This document shows, piece after piece, positions 1-6,500 of a stretch of DNA of 7,268 nt (position 1 is its first letter; every line of letters begins with the position of its first letter). This DNA comes from Candidatus Aerophobota bacterium. Lineage in GTDB: Bacteria > Aerophobota > Aerophobia > Aerophobales > B3-G15. The position numbers were made by a program, and so were the translations under genes. Location of the stretch: positions 1 through 7,268 of the forward strand of contig JAUWJM010000082.1 of NCBI GenBank assembly GCA_030607715.1. Reading direction: 5' to 3'. A model generated the notes under the pieces. That model worked only from the letters and a program-made list of their open reading frames with translations, was not told where the DNA came from and made no database searches.

Positions 1-386
1 CATTCAGATATCCTACGCTCTTTCAGATAAGATGGAAGATCCACGCACTGAGCCTATAATCACCTTGTTTAAAGATCTCTGAGTTTGCTACCCGGATTAA
101 TAACATCAGAGGCAAAACTCCCAATAAATTTCAGCTAAAGTTCTTATTTGACGTAGAATTGCAAGAATAATTCCACCTGTCACAATCACCAAAAAATATG
201 CTCAATGACCTTCAAAAATGTCGAGTTTTCCGAACCTCTGAAATTAAAAGATTTTCCATGCACGTTCTATTTATTGAGCAAGTCTTTCTCTTCTTGAGTA
301 TGAAAAATGCAGCTGGCTCAAGATGGAATAAAGAGCAAAAGAGTGAATCAAGTATATGTGCAAATGAATAAAAGCGAATAAAATAA
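1..386. other. Stretch with no recognisable gene
   Basis: I see no supported gene here. A 57-codon plus-strand frame (198-371) has no convincing ribosome binding site and resembles nothing I know. A minus-strand frame of about 30 codons around 106-209 is hydrophobic but has no clear start and no family resemblance. The stretch is AT-rich and directly precedes a broken antitoxin gene, so it may hold further decayed accessory sequence. Confidence 0.5.
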
Positions 387-533
387 AGCAATTATACATT
401 AATCCCTACTCGCTATATATCAGAAGATTTATATGAAAAGATAGCAGAAGAGATAAGGCTTAGTATATTTCCTGATATGTCGGAGGCTATAAATGCAGCT
501 CTTAGGAAGGTATATGCTAAAAGAAGATTACTG
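387..533 (+). pseudogene. Remnant of a ribbon-helix-helix (CopG/Arc-like) antitoxin
   Basis: The plus-strand frame from 387 reads NYTLIPTRYISEDLYEKI and then SIFPDMSEAINAALRKVYAKR. This matches the usual layout of small ribbon-helix-helix DNA-binding antitoxins: a short strand, a first helix 'sEdLyekI', a turn, and a second helix 'SEAInaALRk'. Such proteins normally neutralise a neighbouring toxin and repress their own operon. The copy looks broken. An in-frame TAA lies at 384-386, and no ATG, GTG or TTG precedes the conserved part; the first ATG (477) lies after the first helix. After about 533 the frame runs into antisense of the MNT gene, so the natural 3' end is also lost. No toxin partner is seen beside it. 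The family call rests on pattern recognition only. Confidence 0.55.
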
Positions 534-534
534 T

Positions 535-993
535 TCAGCCTTTGTCAATGGATAGTCGGAGTTTGTTTTCAACAACAGCATCTTCAGCATACTGGAGATA
601 CTCTTTGGCTAATTCTATGTAGTCATTGAACTCCAACTCCCACTTTGTACCTTTCAGCCGGGTAAACAGTGAAGTTCCAAATTCAAGGACCTCCCATAGA
701 AAAGGAGAATGTCCTATGGATTTTTCATATTCCTCTTTAGATATAGGGATAGCTTCAATTAACTCTCCTGTCTCTAAAGCAACCTTAAAACTTATCTCGC
801 TAATTGTCTCCAGAAGTTTACGTTCATTCAAATCTGCATAAACTATTAGCACATCAATATCACTTCCCTCTCTGGCAGTTTCCTTTGCTACACTACCAAA
901 TAAATAAACCCCCCATAGTTTTTCTTTTAGATGCTCACGTAATGTTGTTACGAAATTATCTAAGGCTTTTCTTTTTTGTTTTTCAAGTTTCAA
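535..993 (-). CDS. MNT-type nucleotidyltransferase, C-terminal HEPN domain truncated
   Basis: This 152-residue protein belongs to the minimal nucleotidyltransferase family (DNA polymerase beta-like fold). The active-site signature is complete: FGS at residues 32-34, then SDID at 44-47 supplying the two metal-binding Asp residues, with Glu80 in 'LIEAIPI' a likely third carboxylate. Family members transfer nucleotides, and in MNT-HEPN toxin-antitoxin systems they modify and silence the HEPN RNase. Residues from about 123 (FNDYIELAKEYLQYAEDAV) look like the first helix of a fused HEPN domain, normally about 100 residues long. Here the reading stops after 30, where DNA matching an unrelated antitoxin begins. 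The start is TTG at 993-991, supported by AGGGGTG five bases upstream. It lies 4 bases after the stop of a DUF2283-like remnant. I infer a rearranged gene that may still encode an active MNT domain but lacks the RNase part. Confidence 0.7.
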   Translation of the reverse strand: MKLEKQKRKALDNFVTTLREHLKEKLWGVYLFGSVAKETAREGSDIDVLIVYADLNERKLLETISEISFKVALETGELIEAIPISKEEYEKSIGHSPFLWEVLEFGTSLFTRLKGTKWELEFNDYIELAKEYLQYAEDAVVENKLRLSIDKG

Positions 994-997
994 TAAT

Positions 998-1090
998 TCA
1001 CCCCTGCGATTTACGCTGTTTTAGCTTTTCTTTACTTGCATTAAGAATAGTCAGGCCTATTATCTCTCCTTTTTTGTATCTAACACTCAA
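998..1090 (-). pseudogene. C-terminal remnant of a DUF2283-like protein
   Basis: The minus-strand frame ending at TGA 1000-998 contains KKGEIIGLTILNASKEKLKQ, which resembles the C-terminal end of DUF2283 proteins (pattern 'D.dG.IvGIEIlnASk'). Those are small proteins of unknown biochemistry, often found beside toxin-antitoxin-type genes. The preceding residues of the pattern, V-L-D-T (GTG TTA GAT ACA, from 1086), lie in a different frame. One more A in the six-A run at 1070-1075 would join the two parts. Further upstream only stop-interrupted sequence is seen. A TTG at 1090-1088 could in principle start a 30-residue peptide, but I read this as decay or a sequencing error. It abuts the MNT gene, suggesting a former operon. 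Confidence 0.45.
999..1005 (-). promoter_or_regulatory. Ribosome binding site setting a TTG start for the MNT gene
   Basis: The minus strand reads AGGGGTG, then five bases (AATTA), then TTG at 993-991. No ATG lies in a suitable position, and the nucleotidyltransferase homology begins shortly after, so TTG is the best start. The site overlaps the TGA stop of the preceding DUF2283-like frame (1000-998), which would allow coupled translation. Confidence 0.6.
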
Positions 1091-1293
1091 CTACCTCACG
1101 GCGGTGATTCAACCGTTTCAAGAATCAAATGTTTTTTCTGGTTTTATATGGTCATACTTATAGTTAAGCTTCAATATATATGTAAAGGGATAGCAAGAAG
1201 CCTTGCATTCTTTAGGAAAACTGTTACCATTGTTTTATATTAACTCTAATCCATCTCCTTGTCAACAGTTCGGCGGAAGTCCGATTTTTGTTG

Positions 1294-1306
1294 AGACCTG
1301 ATCCCC
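1294..1306 (+). repeat. Possible solo end of a RAYT-type element
   Basis: AGACCTGATCCCC resembles the right terminal repeat of the element at 1971-2417 (AGACCTGACCCCA): they share AGACCTGA and a C-run shifted by one base. It lies just beyond the 3' end of hicA with no partner repeat or transposase sequence nearby. The match is short and imperfect, so it may be coincidence. Confidence 0.25.
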
Positions 1307-1317
1307 TTCCTTCCTTT

Positions 1318-1549
1318 TCATAGTAATTTCTTAAATTCCCTCACTTTTATTCCCATATCCTTAATGATTCCTAATAAGGTTTTTCGCTTAATATCCTTAC
1401 CTGAATGAATAGGAACAACTATTCTTTTTTTTATCTGACTCTCGGTAATAAATTGCATGACTTCCTGATTGACGGTCAAATCTAAATCCCAGCTTTATAG
1501 CAACATGCACAACATCCTTAGCCTTTACCTGTGGCAACCTATCGCTCAT
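1318..1549 (-). pseudogene. hicA: HicA toxin gene, frameshifted at a run of eight A
   Basis: HicA toxins are small double-stranded-RNA-binding-fold mRNA interferases. The N-terminal frame (MSDRLPQVKAKDV, then RQSGSHAIYY) carries the family signature with catalytic His31 in GSH. After Asp39 an A8 run (minus strand; T8 at 1425-1432) shifts the frame and the product ends at residue 50 (TAA 1399-1397). The remainder, VVPIHSGKDIKRKTLLGII and on to a TGA at 1320-1318, is in the next frame and is undamaged. With seven A the gene would encode a normal 76-residue HicA. The start ATG (1549-1547) overlaps the hicB stop in ATGA, implying translational coupling; no separate ribosome binding site is seen. 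True inactivation, slippage-restored expression, or a homopolymer sequencing error are all possible. Confidence 0.8.
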
Positions 1550-1773
1550 AGGGTAACTCGTAGCGGCTTAATAATTATATCTTCCTCAGGTAACGGCTCA
1601 TTATGAGCAATTAAACTTTCCAAGTAAAGTTTTATAGCATCTTCAATATTGTTTACTGTCTCCTCAAATGTCTCTCCTTGTGTATGACATCCAGGCAAAG
1701 TAGGGCAAAATGCATGAAACCCACCTTCGCCTTCTTTTTCAATGATCACAGTAAAATTATAATATTTATTCAT
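1546..1773 (-). CDS. hicB: HicB-family antitoxin
   Basis: This 75-residue protein has the HicB fold signature (partly degraded RNase H-like): an opening strand YNFTVIIEKEGEGGF, then HAFCPTLPGCHTQGETFEE, then a helix with 'IEDAIKLYLESL' and a short C-terminal tail. HicB binds HicA and blocks its mRNA cleavage. This is the short form: no C-terminal DNA-binding domain is present, so it probably does not repress its own promoter in the way longer HicB proteins do. A strong AGGAGGG (1784-1778) lies four bases before the ATG. Gene order is antitoxin first and toxin second, opposite to the E. coli hicAB arrangement. The gene is intact although its toxin is frameshifted. Confidence 0.85.
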   Translation of the reverse strand: MNKYYNFTVIIEKEGEGGFHAFCPTLPGCHTQGETFEETVNNIEDAIKLYLESLIAHNEPLPEEDIIIKPLRVTL

Positions 1774-1823
1774 CTTTCCCTCCTGAAAAATAGTTTAGCT
1801 TTCCTAAAACTTTTCCCTTTTGT

Positions 1824-1898
1824 GTCATTGCGAGCCTGTCGAAGGCAGGCCCCGTTGAGTAGCAAAGCTTACTCTACGGGGCAGGCGTGGCAATCTCT
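1824..1898. repeat. Palindromic intergenic repeat upstream of hicB
   Basis: The element begins GTCATTGCGAG and ends GGCAATCTC, a boundary pair found on dispersed palindromic intergenic repeats in many bacteria. Inside are an ATTGC/GCAAT outer stem (1827-1831 with 1890-1894), a GCCTG/CAGGC stem (1834-1838 with either 1846-1850 or 1882-1886), and a central hairpin of CCCCGTTGAGTA (1850-1861) against TACTCTACGGGG (1870-1881), 11 of 12 pairs. It sits about 50 bases upstream of the hicB start, so it could lie in the hicB leader. Dispersal elsewhere in the genome cannot be seen from this window. Confidence 0.65.
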
Positions 1899-1970
1899 CA
1901 AAGATTACAGAAAGTTTTCAAGGCTTATTATATCTTTTCTTCCCCACTGGTCAACTTTGCAATGAAAAAT

Positions 1971-1987
1971 TGGGGTCAGGTCTTGCA
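1971..1987 (+). repeat. Left terminal inverted repeat of the RAYT element
   Basis: TGGGGTCAGGTCTTGCA is a perfect inverted match to 2401-2417. The transposase start codon follows 35 bases later, at 2022. Confidence 0.8.
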
Positions 1988-2052
1988 ATAAAACATTTAA
2001 TTTGATATAGTATGTTTTGTTATGACAAGACCACTGAGAATAGAATCTTCAG

Positions 2053-2148
2053 GGTAAATACTCAGTGAACCCCGTGTCATTGGCAAAAAAGGGGACTGTC
2101 TCCCTTTTTTGATTTATCATGATATACGTGCTTCACTGAATACTTACC
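2053..2148. repeat. Nested inverted-repeat unit inside the transposase remnant
   Basis: GTAAATACTCAGTGAA (2054-2069) pairs with TTCACTGAATACTTAC (2132-2147) at 14 of 16 positions, and one further base pair (2053 with 2148) extends it. The unit starts exactly where the transposase reading is lost after MTRPLRIESSG and ends about where it resumes. It encloses a second, perfect hairpin (2084-2111). It looks like a small palindromic insertion, but no full element is recognisable and target duplications are not evident. Confidence 0.5.
2084..2111. terminator. Symmetric hairpin with A6/T6 arms, terminator-like on both strands
   Basis: CAAAAAAGGG (2084-2093) pairs perfectly with CCCTTTTTTG (2102-2111) around an 8-base loop. 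The T6 tract on either strand gives it the form of a bidirectional intrinsic terminator, though only three G-C pairs adjoin the T-run. The GGGGACTGTC core is typical of palindromic repeat ends, so it may simply be part of an inserted repeat. If active, it would insulate carA from transcription entering from the left. Confidence 0.35.
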
Positions 2149-2400
2149 TGTTCGGTGGTAAAGAGGTTCGGCTGGTTGTGTCATTCCTATTGTTTAATGA
2201 ACAATCATTATCATTTACTCATTGAAACCTCTGAGGCAAATTTAAGCAAAGGAATGAGGCAGTTGAACGGAGTATACACCCAGCATACGGATATACGATA
2301 ACGCAAATAGCGAGAGAATTGGGGATTCATTACTGTACTGTGAGTCGAGCCGTGAAACGAGCAGAGGAATATAACAAGTGTAACAACAAAAATGCATGAA

Positions 2401-2417
2401 TGCAAGACCTGACCCCA
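2401..2417 (-). repeat. Right terminal inverted repeat of the RAYT element
   Basis: TGCAAGACCTGACCCCA is the exact reverse complement of 1971-1987 and begins two bases after the transposase stop codon (2397-2399). Confidence 0.8.
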
Positions 2418-2436
2418 TTATTTTTACTTTTTGGCA

Positions 2437-2443
2437 AAGGGAG
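2437..2443 (+). promoter_or_regulatory. carA ribosome binding site deciding the ATG start
   Basis: AAGGGAG lies five bases before ATG 2449. The frame is also open from a TTG at 2431, but that codon is upstream of this site and would add six residues (MAKGVF) before the family's normal N-terminus [13 protein letters not shown] 2449 is therefore chosen. No clear -35/-10 promoter could be assigned between 1971 and 2436. Confidence 0.75.
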
Positions 2444-2448
2444 TTTTC

Positions 2449-3519
2449 ATGAAGGCAATTTTAGCATTAGAGGATGGAACCATATTTGAGGGTCGCTCAT
2501 TTGGAGCGAGGGGAGAAAAAATAGGAAGGGTAATCTTTTATACAGGGGTGATTGGTTATCAAGAATCAATAACCAATCCTTCCTATAGAGGGCTAATGCT
2601 CACCATGACTTATCCCCTTATCGGCAATTACGGGATTAATGAAGCAGGTTTCGAATCTGACACTGTCCAGGCTGAAGCCTTAATTGTTAAAGAAAATAGC
2701 CATATTTATAGTAACTGGCTGTCTAAGGAAAGTTTAGAAGATTTTATGAAGAAGAATAACCTGATAGGTATTGAAGGAATCGATACGCGAGGTCTGGTAG
2801 TCCATATTAGAGATAATGGTGAGATGAGGGGTGTGGTATCAACCAAAGATTTTAATGTAAAGAGCCTCATTGAGAAAACTAAAGCATTTTCTTATGAGAA
2901 AAGAGATTTGATAAATGAAGCTAGTATTTCTAAAGTTACCCTCTGGGAGGCTCCAGAAAGAATAGAATATAGGGTTGTAGTCATAGATTTAGGTGGTACT
3001 AACAGCCTGTTTAACGGATTAAAGAATGCAAATTGCCAGGTAATCCGAGTTCCAGCTATAACTTTAGCCAACGAGATTTTAAAGCTAAATCCGGATGGAA
3101 TTGTTCTTTCCAGCGGGCCAGAAGATTTAAAAGGTTTTTCTAAAATAGCCAATGAAGTAAGAAATCTATTGGGAAAAAAACCTATATTTGGTATTGCTTC
3201 CGGCAATCTAATTTTAGGAATGGCTTTAGGAGGAAAAATCAAGCAGATGAAGTGTGGTCATCATGGAATGAATCAACCGGTGCGCAATTTAAAAACTAAA
3301 AAAGTTAATATTACCATTCAGAATCATTCTTATGTTATAGATGAGAATTTACTTAAAGACACAGATATAGAAGTAACCCAGATAAATATTAATGATCAAA
3401 GTATAGAAGGAATTAAAAGTAAAAGTTATCCAGCAATTGGCCTGCAATATGTTCCTACGGATTTTAATATATTTTTGCAAAGATTAGGAAGAGAGTTATG
3501 CCTAAAAGAACAGATTTAA
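2449..3519 (+). CDS. carA: Carbamoyl-phosphate synthetase small subunit (CarA) lacking the glutaminase triad
   Basis: CarA normally hydrolyses glutamine and passes ammonia to CarB for carbamoyl phosphate, a precursor of pyrimidines and arginine. This 356-residue protein (E. coli: 382) has a normal N-terminal domain ([40 protein letters not shown]). The glutamine amidotransferase domain, from about 175, is altered. The nucleophile motif GICLGHQ reads GIASGNL, so Cys becomes Ala250, His becomes Asn253 and Gln becomes Leu254. The C-terminal HPE reads VPT, so the His and Glu of the triad become Val335 and Thr337. SNGPGDP reads SSGPEDL (221-227), and the QNHG Gly becomes Ser294. Structural motifs remain: GHHG at 270-273 and QNH at 291-293. 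I infer no glutaminase activity and a retained structural or allosteric role. The reading frame is fully open and overlaps carB by 22 bases, arguing against a pseudogene. Family call sure; loss of activity inferred. Confidence 0.93.
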   Translation: MKAILALEDGTIFEGRSFGARGEKIGRVIFYTGVIGYQESITNPSYRGLMLTMTYPLIGNYGINEAGFESDTVQAEALIVKENSHIYSNWLSKESLEDFMKKNNLIGIEGIDTRGLVVHIRDNGEMRGVVSTKDFNVKSLIEKTKAFSYEKRDLINEASISKVTLWEAPERIEYRVVVIDLGGTNSLFNGLKNANCQVIRVPAITLANEILKLNPDGIVLSSGPEDLKGFSKIANEVRNLLGKKPIFGIASGNLILGMALGGKIKQMKCGHHGMNQPVRNLKTKKVNITIQNHSYVIDENLLKDTDIEVTQININDQSIEGIKSKSYPAIGLQYVPTDFNIFLQRLGRELCLKEQI

Positions 3520-6500
3520 AGAAAATACTTATCATTGGATCCGGTCCCATTGTTATTGGTCAAGCCTGTGAATTTGATTATTCAGGTTCCCAGGCCTGCA
3601 AAGCCCTGCGTGAGGAAGGATACGAGATTATACTGGTAAACTCTAACCCAGCTACCATTATGACTGATCCTCAGATGGCTGATCGAACCTATATTGAACC
3701 TTTAACTCCCGAATTTGTAGAAAAGATAATTGAGAAAGAAAGACCCGATGCCATTCTTTCTACTCTGGGCGGACAGAGTGGTTTAAACATAACCTATTTC
3801 TTGGCTGAAAAAGGAGTTCTAAATAAATATAAAGTTGAAGCTATTGGTGCTTCTGTAAAGGCCATTGCCAGAGCAGAATCCAGAAAACTATTTAAAGAAA
3901 CTATGGAATCCATTGGTTTAGCTGTTCCCAAATCCGGCTTAGCCTATTCTGTGAAAGATGGGTTCAAATTAGCTGAAGAAATTGGTTTTCCTTTAATACT
4001 TCGTCCAGCCTTTACTCTGGGAGGAACAGGTGGCTCAGCAGTCTATAATATAGATGAGTTAAAGATCTGTCTGGAAAGAGCTTTAGACTTCAGCCCGGTA
4101 CATCAAGTCTTAGTGGAAAAATCAGTTATAGGCTGGAAGGAAATTGAATTTGAGATAATGCGTGATTGCAAAGATAATGTAGTCATCGTATGTTCTATGG
4201 AAAACATTGACCCTATGGGTGTGCATACTGGTGATAGTGCGGTAGTGGCTCCGGCACAGACTCTGACCACTCAAGAATACATTAACCTGGTAAATTGGTC
4301 AAAGAAAGTTATCCGGGCAATTGGGGTTACCGGTGGTGGTGCTAACATACAATACGCGGTCAATCCAGATGATGGCGAGGTAAGAATAATAGAGGTTAAC
4401 CCTCGGGTTTCACGTAGTTCAGCTTTAGCTTCTAAGGCAACTGGATTTCCTATTGCCAGGGTGGCCGCTAAATTAGCCATCGGACTTACTCTGGATGAAA
4501 TTAAGAACGATGTTACCGCAAAAACTTATACCTTTTTTGAGCCTACAGTAGATTACTGTGTATTTAAGATTTGTCGTTTTGCTTTTGAAAAATTTCCCCA
4601 GGCAGATCCGGTTCTGGGAATTTCAATGAAAGCTGTTGGTGAAGCTATGGCTATCGGACGCACTTTTAAAGAAGCTCTGCAAAAAGGGATCCGATCTATT
4701 GAAATAGGCCGATATGGCTTTGGTGCTGATGGTGGAGATATACCAGAAAAAGATCAGAAAAATTTGGACGAAATTCGTAAAAAGCTTATCTATCCCAATG
4801 CTGATAGATTCTTCTACATTCGCTATGCCCTGCAAGAAGGCCTAAGTATAGATGAAATCTGTGAACTATCTAAAATTGATCCCTGGTTTATATATAATAT
4901 GAAAGAAATTTTAGACTTAGAAAAAGAATTAAAAAAACATACCCTTAGAAACATTTTGCCTGAGTTGATGCGTCAGGCTAAGGAATATGGCTTTTCTGAT
5001 ATTCAGTTGGCTCATATTTTGGGATGTGAGGAGGAAGAGATAAGAGAAAAGAGACTGGCTATGGGAGTTTCTGCGGTGTATAAGCTGGTGGATACCTGCG
5101 CTGGTGAAGTAGATCCTAAGAGACCCTATTTCTATTCCACCTATGAGAAGATAGATGAGTGTCGGGCAAGCAAAAATAAGAAAGTTGTTGTTTTAGGCGG
5201 AGGGCCAAATCGGATTGGGCAGGGAATTGAGTTTGATTACTGCTGTTGCCATGCTGCTTTTACTTTGCAAGAAGAAGGTTATGAGCCAATTATGATCAAC
5301 TGTAACCCTGAGACTGTTTCAACCGATTATGATACTTCTGCCAGATTATATTTTGAGCCGCTAACAAGAGAAGATGTTCTTAACATCGTAGAGAAAGAAA
5401 AACCAGACGGCATAATCATTCAGTTTGGTGGTCAAACTCCACTTAACCTGGCTATCCCTTTAAAAGAAGCTGGAGTGAAAATTTTGGGGACTTCTCCGGA
5501 AAGTATCGATCGCACTGAGGATAGAAAGCGATTTAGAACTTTACTCAAAAAGCTTAAGCTTTTTCAGGCCCAGGGTGGCACTTCTACCTCAGTTTCTGAA
5601 GCTAAAAAAATAGCTAAAAGGATTGGATATCCAGTTTTGGTTCGCCCCTCCTATGTTCTGGGTGGAAGAGCTATGGAGCTGGTTTATGATGATGAGGGAT
5701 TAGATGAGTTTATGGAAAAAGCCGTTAAGGCTTCCCCGAAACACCCGGTACTTATAGACAAATTCTTAGAGGATGCCATAGAGGTTGATGTGGACTGTGT
5801 TTCGGATGGGAAGCAGACAGTTATCTGTGGGATCATGGAGCATATTGAAGAAGCGGGAATTCACTCGGGAGATTCAGCCTGTGTAATTCCACCATATACA
5901 TTGAGCAAAGAAATCCAGGAAACTATAAAAGAAAATACCTATGCCTTAGCCAAAGAATTAAAAGTAAAAGGGCTTATGAATGTTCAATATGCAATAAAGA
6001 ATGATAGGGTATATATTTTAGAAGTAAATCCCCGTGCTTCTCGGACAGTTCCATACGTAAGCAAGGCTACCGGGGTTGCCTGGGCTAAAGTTGCCACCAA
6101 GGTTATGCTTGGAAACTCCCTAAAAGAACTGGGTATCTTAAAAGAAGTTGAAATAGAATATAGTGCAGTAAAAGAGGCCGTCTTTCCCTTCAACAGGTTC
6201 CCAGGTGTAGATACAATCCTGGGTCCGGAAATGAAATCAACCGGAGAAGTAATGGGAATAGATACTTCCTTTGGAGCAGCATTCATGAAATCTCAGATCG
6301 CTGCCGGACAGAATCTACCTCTTAAAGGAAATGTATTTGTAAGCGTAAAAGATAAAGATAAAAGAGTAATAGTATTTATAGTCAAAAAGCTATTAGACTT
6401 AGGATTTTCTATTGTAGCTACATCGGGGACCGCAGAAGTTCTTAGAAAAACGGGAATAGAGGTTCGGGAGGTATTTAAGATAGGCGAGGGTAGACCAGAT

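Larger units (their letters stand above)
2022..2399 (+). pseudogene. Decayed REP-associated tyrosine transposase (TnpA_REP/RAYT, Y1 HUH family)
   Basis: Three pieces of one protein are readable. Piece 1 (2022-2057) is MTRPLRIESSG then stop, the usual N-terminus (MTRPLRIEfpGalYH). Piece 2 (about 2140-2301) reads VVKRFGWLCHSYCLMNN, then HYHLLIET, then SEANLSKGMRQLNGVYTQ; HYH is the HUH metal-binding motif. Piece 3 (2283-2399) reads AYGYTITQIARELGIHYCTV and SRAVKRAEE, the C-terminal helix-turn-helix seen in some members of the family. Missing are the segment between pieces 1 and 2, replaced by an unrelated inverted repeat, and everything between 'GVYTQ' and the helix-turn-helix, which includes the catalytic Tyr region. 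The pieces lie in different frames with stops between them. The family assignment is firm; the gene is dead. Confidence 0.8.
1971..2417 (+). mobile_element. Non-autonomous RAYT (IS200-like) element with 17-bp inverted ends
   Basis: TGGGGTCAGGTCTTGCA at 1971-1987 and its exact reverse complement at 2401-2417 bound a 447-bp unit. Flanking AT-rich bases (AAAAAT to the left, ATTATTTTT to the right) extend the symmetry imperfectly. Inside is the debris of a single REP-associated tyrosine transposase gene in the orientation of carA. With about half its coding sequence missing, the unit cannot move itself, but an intact relative elsewhere in the genome could recognise its ends. It ends 19 bases before the carA ribosome binding site, so any carA promoter must lie inside it or upstream of it. 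Confidence 0.75.

Noticed and set aside
198..371. 57-codon plus-strand frame starting MLNDLQKC
   Set aside because: There is no ribosome binding site, no recognisable motif, and its length is expected by chance in AT-rich DNA.
804..1163. 119-codon plus-strand open frame
   Set aside because: It is antisense to the MNT gene and the DUF2283-like remnant, has no family resemblance, and its composition is that of a complementary strand.
1678..1965. 95-codon plus-strand open frame
   Set aside because: It is antisense to hicB and runs through the palindromic repeat; no domain is recognisable.
2263..2297. TTGAAC...TATACG as a promoter for carA
   Set aside because: The spacing is about 23 bases instead of 17 and the boxes lie in conserved transposase coding sequence.
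2211..2405. 64-codon minus-strand frame
   Set aside because: It is the complement of the transposase remnant, whose plus-strand reading gives clear RAYT motifs.
2892..3242. 116-codon minus-strand frame inside carA
   Set aside because: carA itself is a continuous, family-matching frame; the antisense reading has no support.
4119..4121. Lys in CarB at the position of E. coli Glu208 ('VEKS' for 'IDES') as a possible lost ATP contact
   Set aside because: From memory, Firmicutes CarB sequences commonly carry 'LEKS' there, so it is ordinary variation and not evidence of loss.
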